Below are positions 33,721 through 46,613 of a DNA stretch of 64,000 bases, piece by piece. How positions within the stretch are numbered: the first letter of the stretch is position 1; each line of letters opens with the position of its first letter. Made by a program: the position numbers and the translations under genes. The notes under the pieces were generated by a model. It was not told where the DNA came from, did no database searches, and worked only from the letters and a program-made list of their open reading frames with translations. This DNA comes from Yamagishiella unicocca (lineage: Eukaryota; Chlorophyta; Chlorophyceae; Chlamydomonadales; Volvocaceae), in the NCBI GenBank assembly GCA_003116995.1, contig BDSL01000012.1:372001-436000 (forward strand), given 5' to 3'.

Positions 33721-36700
33721 CCCAAGCATGTGGTACTCCCAGCCGACGGCGTTGGTCTCCGACCTTTGCCTCAAGTACTGCCCACGGAACACCTTTTGCA
33801 AGGCGTCAAGGTCAGCCCGCCGGCTTCCGCTGTGCTTGACAGAAGTGACTTTTCGTATGTAAGGGGCGCGGGGAGTTTTACGCTTTAGCTGCTGCGCGCT
33901 CATCTTTTGCTTTGAATGTCGCAGCTGTATGGAGCTGCTACTGCTGGAGACACGCCGGCGTCCGCGCTGCTGTGCAGTCGACTGGTAGTTGCACGAGGCC
34001 ACATCCTCGCTGCTGTCTTCGAGGGTCATGTTTCACCAGCAGCAGCGGAATACTGCCAACATCATTGTTGGGAAGCGTTCGTGCAGGCGACTACGAGCTG
34101 GCAGCAGGTCCCTGCAGCGGCGGCGGTAAGCAGCGACCAACTTGTAATGCGAGGCACGTTTACCGGGTTTTTTTGTCTACGCGCGTGCCTTGGCGCTCCA
34201 AGTGGCTTCAGCTCGTGAATAAACGACGGTTTCCCCTCCCGGCGTGGGGGTTCCTACCCTCGGGCTCTGGCAACTCGCCCACGCCGACGCATCTCGCGCC
34301 CCAACGTCCGTGCACAATGCCCCCTCCCTCCATTCCATCTTCTTGATCCCCTCCTTCATCCCAACCCCTTGACGATCTCCTCTGTTGACGCAACCCACCC
34401 GCGCAGTTGAGATCGCTGGACCGGGGCTTCCTGACCAGCTCCCAGACTGCCCTGGAGTCGCGCCTCGCAAGTGGCTGCAGCGCCACCTTGCTCCACGTAG
34501 ACATTGCAACGCGGACCGCAACCGTTGCTACCGTCGGAGCGCATGGCTCCGTGGGGCTGGGCAGCGTGGAGCCGGGTTCCGCGGGTCCAATGGCGCCGCA
34601 AAAGAAGCAGGGCTCACGAAAGCGGCGAGGAGGCGCGGCTGAGGCCGATCGAGAGCGCTGTGGCGGCAGCCAGCAGCGGCGCTCTGGTAGTTCGGGGCAG
34701 CAGAGCTGTGTGGACAGATCGCTCCTGAGCGTCAACGAGAGGTCCTGCCACCAGATCAGGCGGGTCCTGACACTGGAGGCGCCGAGCGCTGAGGGCAGGT
34801 GGGTTTGCACTACGCGTCCTGAGCGCGGGAGGCGTGACACATATGGGCGGGGTCGTGTGGTGATGCGGCGGTGGGTCGGGGGGAGGGGCTGTGCCACCTG
34901 GATTGGCTGTGCCATCTGGGTCGGTCTGTCATTGGGATCTCCGGTGCCATTTGCGTCGGTCTGTCATTGGGATCTCCGGTGCCATCTGGGTCTGTCTGTC
35001 ATTGGGATCTCCGGTGCCATCTGGTTCGGTCTGTCATTGGGATCTCCGGTGCCATCTGGGTCGGTCTGTCATTGGGACCTCCTGTGCCATCTGGGTCGGT
35101 CTGTCAATTGAGATCTCTTGTGCCATCTGGGTCGATCTGTCGTTGGGATTTCCTGTGCCATCTGGGTCGTTCTGTCATTGGGATCTCCTGTGTCATCTGG
35201 GTAACCTGGGGAAATCTCTCTCCAGCCCTCGCACTCACTGGGTGCATCCTGCAGCCGGCTGTGGCATATGCGGTGGTTGGGATGTATTCTGACACGAATT
35301 CCACTGCTGGCTGGCCCAAAACATCCCCAATCCGGGTTGTTTTGTCACCTCTAGCTCTGTTTCGCACCACATCGAGAAGACCTCCCGTCCACTCCACAAT
35401 GCTCCTCGTAGGCGAGATCTGTCTGGCCTGGTGGAGTTGGTGCAGTCGGCTCTAGCGCCGACGGACTCGACGGCGGGAGCTGCAGGGGCGACGGTACCTG
35501 GGCCTTTACCCGCCTCCGGAGCCACGTCCGTTGCTGGCGGTGGCGGCGCGGGGCTCACCTCCGGCGGGTCAGGTCACGGAGGGGCGGTGTTCAGCCGCCG
35601 CGCCGGCGTCAACAGCCCTGGTAGCATAGCGCCGCAGGCTCTGGGTTTCGGTTGTGCAAAGGATGCGGCGTTCTTTGCCTCTTTCGACAATGCTGGGGGT
35701 GCAGCGGTACCCTCGACGCCACCGACGCCGGTGCCGAACGCGGGGGCGCGCTTCGCCGCCCTCAGCAGGCTGCACTGCGGGTGCGACGTGCGGGTGTCGT
35801 CGCGACAGCTGGCGGCAGGGGATGAGTGCCTGGTGCTGCTGGCGGGCAGCGGGGCAGCGAGCCGCGGCGCCGGCGGTGGGCGCATGCCCGCTCGCGCGAA
35901 CAGTGGCAGCTGTGGTGGCGGTGGAGAGAGCCTTAGCGGCAATGGGGCGCGCAGCTGCATCGGCAGCAGCAGCAGCGGCCAGGTGGCAGCGTCCTCGCTG
36001 TCGCTGCCCAGCGTGTGCGGTCCGGCGGGAGCGCTGAGCGCAGCGGATGCAGTCACGCTGGCGCACGAGCTGGCGGCGCAGAGAGCTGGCGCCGAGGCGG
36101 TGAGGACTTGGCAAAGGGGGATGGGAGCGGGAGGGAAACAGCGGGCAGCGCCCTGGGCAGTGAGGGGCTTGAATGGGTGAGTGGCTGGGGCGCCGTGGCC
36201 GAAGGTCCTCTCGGTGGCTGTGGTTTCCCTTCTCGCCCTTTGTCCGTGCAAAAGCCAGCTGCTTCAACCCGCTGCTTTCTGTTCACCGCCACGCTCCCTT
36301 CCTCTGCTGCACTGGTCCAGATGTCTGCCGTCCGCCGGGGCCACGCCTCTAGAAGATCATTATCCAACGGCATGCCCCGTAGCGGTTCAACGGGCACGGA
36401 CCAATCGGGGCCGCAGGTCGGTGGGCGGGCTTACGTAGCGGGCCGGGCAGGCTGCTGAATGCCAGCGGATGAGGCGGTCCTTCCCTGCGGGGGAACCAGG
36501 GCGACCCCAGGGAGGCGTGCCTATGGACTGTTGACTGGCCTTCTGTGCTTACCTGCGCCAGCAGTTATTCCGCAATGCCGCCCTCCTCGGCGTCGGTCCT
36601 TCCTTACCCGTCGTGTGCGCCCCGCACGTCTTGGACTGGGCACAGGCACTCAAACCAGCAGCCAAGCTTGAGGTCTTGTACGACAGCTTGGAGTCCGCGC

Positions 36701-39700
36701 GGGGCGCCCGGTTCGGAGAGGGGAGCGCAGGAGGCGGGTCGCTGGTTGGTGACCGGAGCGCGCAGGCCGTGGCGTCGTACGCGCTGGCGACTGCTGTGCT
36801 GCGCTCTCGCGGCCTAGATGCTGCGGCGCGGCTGTCTGGAGGTGAGCGAGAGGAATGGACGCAAGGGGCGCACCCCGCCACAACACCGGAAGCACCAGCG
36901 GGCTGGGCGGCACAGGCCACATGCGGTTGCGGGCTGGGCGGCACAGGGCGGGCTGTGGTTGCGTCCGGATGCGGCTGAGGTGCCTCTCAGGGGAGTAGTG
37001 AGGTGGGCCGTCCCCGTTTCCTCAGAGCTGGTGTAAGCCGCCGGCTTTCTCCTCTTGCCTCCATCGGCTCTCCAAAACCCGCTCCTTTCTCCTCCATCCC
37101 GCTTGCCTTGCTCGGCCTGCCTGCAGCCCCCTCGCCGGCCCCCGTCTTGTCGGCATCTTGCGTGGCCCTGTGGCTGGACTGGTGCCACCCAGCCACCCTT
37201 GCGGCGGCGGCCCCCTCGGAGGGCGGTGGGAGTGGCGCCAAGGTGCTGCCGTCTCCCGCGTGCATCTCGCCGACGGCGCGCCGCTGGGAGGTCCTGCGCG
37301 CGTACTGCCGCTTCCGAGCCGCGCGTCGGCGGCGGGTCCTCGCTGCATGGCACATGCTGGCGGCACAGATGCAGTCGCCGCCGTCGGGGACCTGTCAGGC
37401 GCTGCCGCCGCCCTTGCCGCCACCGCCGCCGCAGCGGCCGCTGCAGCAGCCGCAGGCGACGCCCACCTGGATGCCCGCGCAGATAGCCACAGCGCTCGGG
37501 ATCGCGTGCGGGTCCGCCTCCGCTGCCCAGGGCAGCACGGAGTCATGTCCAGGGATGGCGCAGCAGTCGGCCCGTACGGCCTCCTTCACCTCGCGGCCGC
37601 CCGTCATGATGGAGTTCGTGGAGGAGCTCCCGACGCCCACTGGCTCCCCTGCTGCGCGTGTCCCGGGGCAACGTCCGTGCGCTCTGGCGGCGGCATCGGA
37701 TGTTGGCATGAGCGTCAGCAGCTCAGGGGTCGCCGCCGCCGCTGCCGGCGCCGTTGCGGCCGCCAGCTATGCCAGCGGGACGAACCCCTCCGCCACCAAC
37801 GCCGCCGCCATGCTGGATGAGTCCCACTCGGCCTCCGCCGCCACGCCGTACGGCATCAGCGGCATGGTGGTGGCGCCGATGGGCAGCACGGAGGACGCCG
37901 AGGACGCGTCTTCCGCCGCTGAGCAGATCGCGGCGTCGCAGCGAAGCTTCATCGTCGCTGGCGGCGCCACCTCGCACATCAGCCGGATAAGGGAGGGGCT
38001 GATGGTTCGGAATAGCCACTCCAGCCCCGACCTCACGGCTGTTGAGAGGCAGCAGCAGGGACAGGGGCAGTCAGCATCGCAGGACGGCGCGGGCAGCTGC
38101 AGCCACCGCAGCACGGCGTTGGAAGACACCGGCGACGACAGCGACGAGCGCGTTGTGGACATGGCCGCGCAGGAGGAGGCGGTCGCGTTTGCGCGCAGCA
38201 GCGCCGGCTTCAGCAGCAGCCAGGGGGCCACCGGCGCCTCGCCGACAGCCCCGGGATCTGGAGCTACAATGGACTGGTCGCTGGTCATGACCTCCGTCAA
38301 CCAGAACTCCGTGCCCCGTAACTCGAACTCGGCGGGCCACACGCCCATCCCCTCCGCCGCCACGAACCGGCTCAGTCCGATGGCGCACTTCCCAGACTCG
38401 GCTCACAGCGGCGGCAGTCCAGGGCTGCAAGCGCAGCTTGTGGCCGGGGTGGGGACCATCGGGGACGGTCCTGTGCCCGCCTCGGGCGGCTACCTGCCCA
38501 TTCCCAGCGGCAGCGGCTACCGGAAGCGGCAGTCGTCGCCGCAGCAGGCGCAGAACGCCCTGTCGCCGCTGGCTTCGGGCCTAGGTGTCTTGTATTTCCC
38601 GCGCTGCGTACCCTCGACCAAGGCGTCGTCGTCGTCCAGCAGCAAGGGCGCCAGCGGGGGTGACGTCGGCGGTACGGCATTCTCCGCGGACTCGCTCCCG
38701 CCAGGTGGGCAAATAAATGCTTGTGGGCGGCGCGCAACGACGTGTCGCTGACGGAAGGGGGGTTGAAAAAGGGGAGGTTCGCGGGAGACCCGTGGATGCC
38801 CGAAAAAACCCGTTTAAAACAGAAGTTTTGAGATGCATGCTGGAGAACTGGGTTCGGAGGGGGGGCGGGGTGGTGATGGAGGGGCGGCGGGGTGGCGTCT
38901 GCCAGGCAGTCAGGTGGGGACGGATGGGAGTGGGTTGCGAGGAAAACCCGTGCACGATGGGTGGTGGGGAGATGGCGGCGAGGCCGCATGGTTCAGCTAG
39001 GCACCTGGTCCACTGCCACTAGGAACCGGTTCGCTGCCGCTTTACTGTCGGCACCTCATCCTGTTGCTCGCACGATTTGAACCCCCGCTGCTCTGTGCGG
39101 ACTGGTGCGGCTGCAGGCGTGCTGGTGGGCCCTCGCGCTGCGGGCGACGATCTGGACGGCGACGTGGAGACCGAGGCCGAGCTGGTGAGCGAGGACCTGC
39201 CGCAGCTGCGCATCGAGTCCACTGCGGAACTGGCGGCGCTGATGGCGGAAATCATCATCACAGATGAGGGAGAGGTGGTGCGCGGGGCAGGGGGCACGAC
39301 GGCCGGCGGCGGCGGCCAGCCGCCGCCGCCGTACATGAGCCGTAGCCACCACGGCCACCACAAGGGCGGCCGGTCGGTCAGCCGGCAGGGCAGCAGGGGC
39401 TGGCAGCCTCGGCTGGCGATTGTGCGGGAGGACGCGCGGGAGGTGCGCCCGGGCGGGGCCGGGAGGGCAGCCAGGGGGGTGCGGTGGTCACGGGGGGCCG
39501 TGCGGTGGTGGTTCGGGGGTAGAGAGAAAGACACCTTGGGATGGGGGTACGGTGAGCGCGTCTTATGGTGCTTGGTTCCCAGTTCCCGCGAGTATCGGTG
39601 CCACGACCCCCACGCGTGGGCCACCGCTGCGACCGCCACGACAGCAGCTTTCTGCTGAATCTAACGCACCTTGGCCTCACCCGTCGCCCCCCGTTCTGGC

Positions 39701-42700
39701 CTCATCCCGCCCAGGCTAACACCAGCAACAGCTGCAGCCAGGTGCTGCTGGGCGACGGCATGCAATTCGCACCCATTTCCGAGGAAAGGGGCTCGCATAA
39801 CAGCACCACCACCACCGGGGAGATAGGCCAGGTGCGCAGAGGAAAGCTGGCGGGAGGAACGGGGATTCCCTGCCCACCTAGACCAGTGCTCTCGCCTTGT
39901 AATAACATAGGAGCCTCCGTGTTTTTTCTCGCTGACGCGTCACACGGCCCGCCGGCGCAGGGGAGTGGCTCCGAGCGCAGCAGTACGAACAACTCCCAAC
40001 ACTCGCAAGTCGCCACCACCACCACCACCAGCGGCAGCAGCCCCGGCGGCAGCGGTGAGGAGCCTGCTGGAGCCGCCGCCGCCATGGCCGTCGGCCCGCC
40101 GCCCTTTGGGCTTCCCGGTGCTGTTGGGCTTCCAACTGCTATGCTCGCCATAGCCGCTGCCGCCGGTGGGTCGCAGGGGCCAGCAGCTGCGGCTAGCCGG
40201 CCGCTGCGGCCAAGCCGCGGGGCTGAAGAGGCGCTTCCCGGCTCGCCCACCATTCCGGCTTTGTCGCCGTTTGTTACCATGCAAGTCGTCCAGCAACAGG
40301 AACACGGCTTGCAGTACGCTGCTGCAGCCGCCACAGCCGCCGCCACCTACTCCACGAAAGACGCAGCTGGGTCCAGCTCCTTCGCAGGCGCGTCGTCCGG
40401 GGGCAGAGCCGTTGCCGAGGCGGCCACGCACGAGGACGTCAGCCACGCAACCGCCTTTGCCGCCGTAGCGGCAGCGGCGATGATGCCGTACGGCTTTGCG
40501 GCGCTGCGGGCCCTGCCTCGGGGCGCAGCAGCGGTCTCATCCGACGCGGCAGAGCCGCGGGAGCAGCCAGCGGCAGGCGGGGCCGTCGTCCAGGAACCGG
40601 CGCCGCCGCTGCCGCCGTCAGAGAGCGGCGTGTCGACATCCACAGGTGCTGCCGCCGAGGCCGCCGCCGCGCTAGCCGACGTCCTGAACGACCTGAGGCC
40701 CTCCCTGGACCGCGAGCGTATTGCGGGCGACCCAGGGAGTCTGTGTCGTGCCGGCGGCAGCTGCGGTGGCAGTGGCGTCATCATTGGTAGCGCGCACGCC
40801 AGCCCAGCTAGGCTGGGTCACGCGGAGCAGCCGCCATCCACCTCCGGCAGCAACAGCATGATGCAACCCAGCACGATTGCACCTGAGTCCGACATACCGG
40901 GCCTCGGGGCTTGCGGGATCGGGCGACCTCGCTCCCGCTCTTCCACGCAGCTCCCGTGCCTGCTGTCGGCGGCGGCGGCGACGGGCGATGCGGATTGCGG
41001 TAGCGGCGACAACGTCGGGGAGGCGCGTGGGAGTGACACCGTCGGCTGGCATGGCGGGCGTGGGCGACCGACCCTGGCGATGGTAGGTCGGTCCCAAAGC
41101 GCCATGTCCGCACGGCAGCAGCAGCACCACCAGCAACAACAACAGCAACAACAACAACACAGCAACCACGACCGCCACCACCACCACCACCAATACCGCC
41201 ACCACCACGGCAACGCTGCCGCCGGCACCAGCAGCCACAACCGCTACAGCGCCCAACGCCACCAGCGCCACCACCCTGCCACAAGCCACCACACGCGCCA
41301 GCTATACGGCTTGACGGACCCGTCACCTCAGCTGCCTGCCGGCGCCACCGCCAAGTCCTCTTCGTCCATTCCGATGCCGCCGCCGCCGCCCTCGGCCGGC
41401 GAGGGCCTCTCCGCCACCACCCTCGACCGCGCCTGGTCCGTTGGGAGCACCAGCGGCCCCCTCTACAGCCTGCTGCACTCCACGCTGTCCAAGAGCTCCA
41501 TGACGGGACTGACGTCCACCGCCATACCCACACCCGCCTGCACCTCGGCACAGGGCTCAGGCAACCGACTGCCCACCCTCATGCCGGGCAGCCTGCTGTC
41601 GCCGACGGCGTCAACGGCAGCGGCCGGTGGCGGCGACCAGGGCGACGGCGCGTCCCCCACCTGCTCGTCCATCCTCATCCCGGCCCCAACACTGCGCGTC
41701 CTACCGCGCTCTCTGTCGTCTTTGCGGCACGAGTCCGGCGGTCTTGGCTCGGCTGGGACGACGGGTGTGCCGCCGGCGCCGCCGTCCCTGGTGGCCACGG
41801 ACTGCTCCTCGCCCACACTCCGGGATGAGTCGGCCACCCTCTCCGTGACCCTCCAGCCCCCCTTGGCGGTGGGTCAGTGGCCGTTGTCCAATGGCGGTGA
41901 GGGCGCCGCAGACCTCGCCGGGTACCCGCTGGCAGAGCGGTCCCGGCCGCTTGCGGCGGCCACCGCTGAAGGCGGCACGGTCGCTTTCTGCGTGGACCAA
42001 CAGCCCGCCACAGCACCGCCGTCCGCACCGCCCTCCGACGCCGCGGCACACGCCGCTTGGCCCCCGCTGCCGCCGGCGGCAGCGACAGCGGCAGCGGCGG
42101 ACGCTCCGTCGAACTCGGCCGTCACCTTCACAGCGTACGGCGCTGACGGCGCCGCCAACAATGGCTACGGCGGTTGCCTGGTCAGCGGCAGCGCCGCCGC
42201 CGCTGGGGGCCCCGACGCAATGACGAGCTATGACGACGGCGGGCCCAACAACCCTTCCAGCAACATTTCCCGATCAGACGCCAGTGTGTGGAACAGCACT
42301 AGCGCCTGGACCGCGAGCACGGGCCGCACCACGGACATACTGATGGGCGGCAGCGGCCGGCGGGTCGGCGGCGGCGGCTTCATGACTATGAGCACCGGGC
42401 TGAACGGCGGGCTGGGGCTGGGCGGCGGTATCGGCGGAGGCGGCGACACCAGCGGCCTCATCCGCTACAACGCCGTGTACGGCAGCGTCAGCGGGTTGCT
42501 CGTGACGGCTGATGCCGGGGCGCCGGGGTCCAACACGCAGCTGCTGATGCAGATGGCGGCGTCGGCCAGCAACACGCAGCACAGCACGAATCTGTACGGC
42601 AGCTCGCGGCAGGCGGGGGTGTTCCCCTCGGTGGTGCTGGCGGCCGGAGCGATGGTCGGGGGCGCGGGGGGCGATGGCTGCTTGGCGCCCGAGGGGGCGG

Positions 42701-43496
42701 CGGCGGCGGCTGGCCAGGTGGGCGAGGGAGCCGTGGAGGGAGAGGGCAGGGGGGCAAGAAGCGGGCAGACGGTGGGCCTGGGCTCGCAGGCGCAGGCCTC
42801 CTCCCTTGTGCGAGGCAGGTCCGTGCGTGGAACGGGATATGCGGCACTGTCGGTGAGGGGATCCTGCCATGCGTGTCGTTTACTTCATCGGCACGCCCTC
42901 GGGGTGCAGCCTCGCCAAAAGTTGTCCACGTTCAACACCGTCTGGCACGAGCCATGCCACCGCCCCGCCCGGCCCCGCCTTGACCCCTGACCGCCGCCGC
43001 CCTGTTCGCGCCCCTTGCGCTTCGTGCCCCTCCCCCCTCGCAGATGCCAGGTCACCCAGAGCACCGCGACATGCAGCTCGGCCGGCGGCTGCAGCCGGCC
43101 CTAGCCGAGCGTAACGGCGCCAGCTCCGACGCGGGGACGCCCTCGCAGCGTGCACAGTCGCAACCCCACGCGGCCGTGCACCGACAGGACGCCCAGCCGG
43201 GGGCCAATCCGCAACAGGATCTGTACCGGCCAATGGCGGCCGGGGGATACGACAGCAGCGGCCAAGGCCCGCTGATCCACCAGTCCGTGCTGGACAGCGC
43301 CTCGAGCTGCCTGATGTACGGCAGCACATCCACCAATGCGGCGTACCTGGGCGCGATGATGGTGGCCAACGCCTCGCGCACGGGCGGGCCAGCCGTCGTG
43401 GTGAGCAGCAGCAGCAACGCCCGGACGCCGCAGGCGTCAGTTGGGGAGCACAATGCGCTGTTGCGGATGGGGGTCGACGACCCGCTGTCGGAATGA
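33721..43496 (+). CDS. Degenerate PP2C-like protein (probable pseudophosphatase) with very long low-complexity region (5' end not found)
   Basis: Exons closing in phase: 33721-33858, 33925-34125, 34407-34798, 35412-36099, about 36565-36841, 37127-38704, 39117-39442, 39715-39831, 39961-42852 and 43044-43496 (TGA), about 2,350 residues. PP2C landmarks appear in family order: DFSYLYGAATAGD (for the FsyG..s.qG start), AAVFEGHVSPAAAEYC (for VFDGHGG..AA.y), SGCSATLLHVDIATRTATVA then VGAHGS (for SGsTA... and VGDSRA), SLLSVNERSCHQIRRV (for LT.DH...E..R), and GDECLVLLAGSG with ALSAADAV (for DEFLILASDGLWD...). The metal-binding Asp of DGHGG is Glu, that of GDSR is Ala and that of ASDG is Gly, and no DNITV motif was found. 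Inferred: phosphatase fold without activity, acting as a binding or scaffold part. The remaining 1,900 or so residues are Ala/Gly/Ser/Gln-rich, partly His- and Gln-repeat (41.1-41.3 kb), without recognised domains. Confidence 0.72.
34909..35210 (+). repeat. 35-bp minisatellite in an intron
   Basis: Eight and a half units of about 35 bp starting GTGCCATCTGGGTCGGTCTG, at 34909, 34944, 34979, 35014, 35049, 35084, 35120, 35155 and 35190, one unit a base longer. It lies in the PP2C-like gene intron 34799-35411. Confidence 0.95.
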
Positions 43497-46474
43497 CGGG
43501 CTGGTGCTTTGGGGGGTTACACCGGGTCACCTAAGAACGGGGTGGGTGCAATGGCAAGCCAGGTGGCGCGCACGGCGGCGTCGAAATGCGGGGCGGGCTC
43601 AAGAGATTTGGAGGGTGGGCGTGATGAGGACGCATCCTGGACGGTTGACGCCTCGGCGTGCTAGCGGTGATGCATTTCATGTGCGTGGGTGTGTGGGCGG
43701 GGGGTTGGGCGCGTGGGTTTTGAAGCGGCGTGGCGTGATGGTGTGCAGTGGCGCTCGCTACTTTGCACGCGGCATGTCACAGAAGGCGGAATAAGGGCTG
43801 GGTGCAGCCACCTCGCCGGCGGGCGGTGCGGTGGGTTTGGAGATTTGCCGCATGGCGATTACCAGCGGTAGGAACGTGAACGGCTGGCTACTGTGCCAGT
43901 CGGACGTAGGTACGAGCTACAATGACCGGCGCGGGTGGCTGCGGCGTGAGAGCGAGCGGGCGGGACGGTTGCGGCGGTAAGAGAGGGGATACAAAGCGAT
44001 GCGCTGATTCCAGAACCTTGAATACTGGTGGTGGCAACGCTGGTGTTGCGCGTGCTGTCCGCCCGCCTAATATGGTTGTTGCGGTAGGCCTGCGGAGGGC
44101 TTCAGCTCGTTGCAGGCTGTCGGGTCTGCGGCGCAAGCCAGCGCCTAGCTGGGCGGCTGGGGCCATGATGCACCGTCGTGACTGTTGGCCCCTCGCCCTG
44201 CTGGCTTCGGGTTGTTGGTGTTATCGTTTCTGGTAGGTGTTGCTTGGTGCTTACTGCGGCGCTGCTTGAGCGGCTTTCGGGCCCGCTTGGTGCCCCCTCG
44301 ACGGGATGTCGTTTCGTTACATCTACTTGGCCAGTTGCTGTTTGTTGATGCATGTTGTTCTGCGCCCATGCCTACTAGTAGCAGGCGCTGTACGCGGGCT
44401 AAGTACCGACAATGTGCACTTCTGCACAAACGATACCTCTAGCGATTACAAACCGCTCGCCTGGGGTAGGCGAACAACACAAGAATGGATGAGGAGTATG
44501 GGGGAACGGCATTGAGTTGGGAAATGCTTCGACGCGTAGGGCCGATGCAGCACGCCGTGCCGCGAGTTGCGGTCCTCTAGGCCATATGGCCGTGTCTTGC
44601 GGATGATTTACTTGCTATGCTGCAGGGAGGGCGGGGCAGGTACCCGGACCGACAGCTGTGGCCCCGCCGGGGTGGCGCTTAGTTGTGATCGGAGTTGTAC
44701 CACAGTGATAAACCGCGCACTTAGCTGGTCCTGCGCTTGGTCACGGGCTTTAGATGGCTGGTAGGTTGTAGCTGGCATCTACACCTGCTACTGTCTTTTT
44801 TGTTTTGTGCCTTATGGTGGGTGGGCGCCTCGAGAACCGTACCGCCATGCTCGCACTGGTCCGCTCGCCAGCACTTTTAGTTGTTCCTTTGCGGCCTGGG
44901 TCATGACGCGGGCTCTCATGATGATGTTCGTACGATGCGTATATTCAAGATGCCAGCGCAAAGCGAGCGGTGCATGGAACGCTGCGGGTTTCTTCGCGTT
45001 CATCTCCGACGCTGTATGGGCTTGCGTACGGGGCCTGAGCTTGGTTGCTGGTGATGGCGCGCCCTGGGGGCATTACAGCTGGGGCTGCGCCTGCAAGGGC
45101 CTGCAGGCCGCTCCCAGCAACGCAATTCATGAGCTGCAAGCATGCTGCGCTAGTGTTTATGTACGGTAATAGCCAAATAAAGGGCAGCATGTTCGTTGAC
45201 CTTCGGGCATGTCCGATGGCGTTTCGCCGCCTTTTTGCCTGCGGCGCGGGGTCGGGCGGGCGTTCCGGTAAGGGGCTGAATGTGGATAGTTGCAGAGGGG
45301 TGATGGTGTTTGTTTTGGTGGTAATGCCCCCGAGGCCTCCCTACAGGGCTGCGCTACTGCCGCAGCAGCGAGTTAGCTGGCAGGTAAGGTAGAGGCCGGA
45401 AATATGTCGTGCCTTCTCCTCGTCCGGCTGCTATGAGGTTTTTTATTCTCACACTGTTGTGTGGCAAGTGGACTTGGCACTGCGTTCTAGGGTGACGCAA
45501 AGTGTTGAGCGCTCGTGGCTGGGGTGTCTGTTGCGGGGGCTGTGAACTGGTTCGTGGGCGAAGGAACGCCGTGCGGCTATGTTGGGCGCATGGATTGTTG
45601 ATGGCGACGTGGCTGATGCCTGTCCCAATATAATGATACGCTTACCATCCCTTATTACAGTCACTTCTTTTGCGGCGGCTGTATCGACGGTGTGGCCGGA
45701 TTCGTCAATAAGAAACGCAGCTTTTGTGGAACGTGTCGTAAAGATGTCATTTATGGCCGAGTTGTGCTGCTGTTGTCGTACGGATACGTGTATGCACGAG
45801 AGAGAGGAGCAGTACGACTCCATTTATGAGCTGGACTAGGGGTCCGGTAGCAACAGTATCGCATCAGTTACGTGCACAGCGATCAGTCTAGCGAATCGCG
45901 CTCAGCCCTATTTCGGTTGCGATGTGCCGTAATAAGCGGAAGCTGTGGCTTGCATACTGGAACAATGTTGCCTAAGCACAATTTATGCACGCGGCTGTGA
46001 GAGGGTCGTCCTGAGCCTGTTGCTGCGTCACGACCCGCGTGCTATGTGCGATCTGATATGGCCGAATTATTACTTCATTGTCATGTCTGGGATATGTGAC
46101 CCCATCAATTCATTACTGTAAACCTCGCATGCTCCTTCGCTCATCAGTCTACAGTAGTGCATAGCTACAACGCATGTAGTATTAATGCTTCGTTTCAGTC
46201 ATACAACTATACGGCAAGATGTGGCTAAACATGCATCAGGTTATGGGGCTGAACCTGTAGAGTACTCATGCATTTAGTTGCACAAGTTCACATTTATAAT
46301 TATACTTAGGCCAGGACTGTTTGCTGTGCGAGGTTGATAACGCATAATATCAAATTTCTGTTCTTTACAGTTAGTGACGGCTACAGGTACTTCGTGATGA
46401 GCATGCTTGGAGCTGTGTGAGCTTTAGGTGCGAGGTGAAAAGAGACGGAAATTATGTGTCTTATGTATATAAAG
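43497..46474. other. Intergenic between convergent genes, no supported gene
   Basis: Downstream of the PP2C-like gene (plus) and of the LHCBM gene (minus), so it should hold two 3' untranslated regions. Overlapping open frames of 86 and 124 codons at 45.45-45.84 kb on opposite strands have no domain. No repeat recognised. Confidence 0.4.
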
Positions 46475-46479
46475 TTACA
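46475..46479 (-). terminator. TGTAA polyadenylation motif of the LHCBM gene
   Basis: TGTAA on the minus strand 135 bases after the LHCBM stop codon. TGTAA is the usual poly(A) signal of Chlamydomonas-type nuclear genes. Confidence 0.6.
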
Positions 46480-46613
46480 TGTCTCCTCTCATGTCAGCAG
46501 TCAGCCGCACAACTGAATTCCATCTCAGGCGCTCCACTCCCTCCATGCAATTAACACTCCGCTATCGCTGATGCAGAGCACCAGCGCAAAAAAAGCGCTT
46601 TGCTGAAGAAAGT

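Noticed and set aside
34909..35210. CRISPR-like array
   Set aside because: Repeats are contiguous without spacers, in a eukaryotic intron; this is a minisatellite. The same applies to 19340-19455 and 53045-53735.
34871..35455. Plus-strand frames reading the GTGCCATCTGGG repeat as protein
   Set aside because: The array lies in an intron whose donor (34799) and acceptor (35411) keep the PP2C-like frame.
45449..45839. Opposed 124- and 86-codon ORFs on both strands
   Set aside because: Both are open over the same bases, neither has a domain or codon pattern like the confident genes, and the region is expected 3' flank.
46464..46474. TATATAAAG on the plus strand as a promoter
   Set aside because: It lies in the 3' flank of the minus-strand LHCBM gene and no plus-strand exon follows it.
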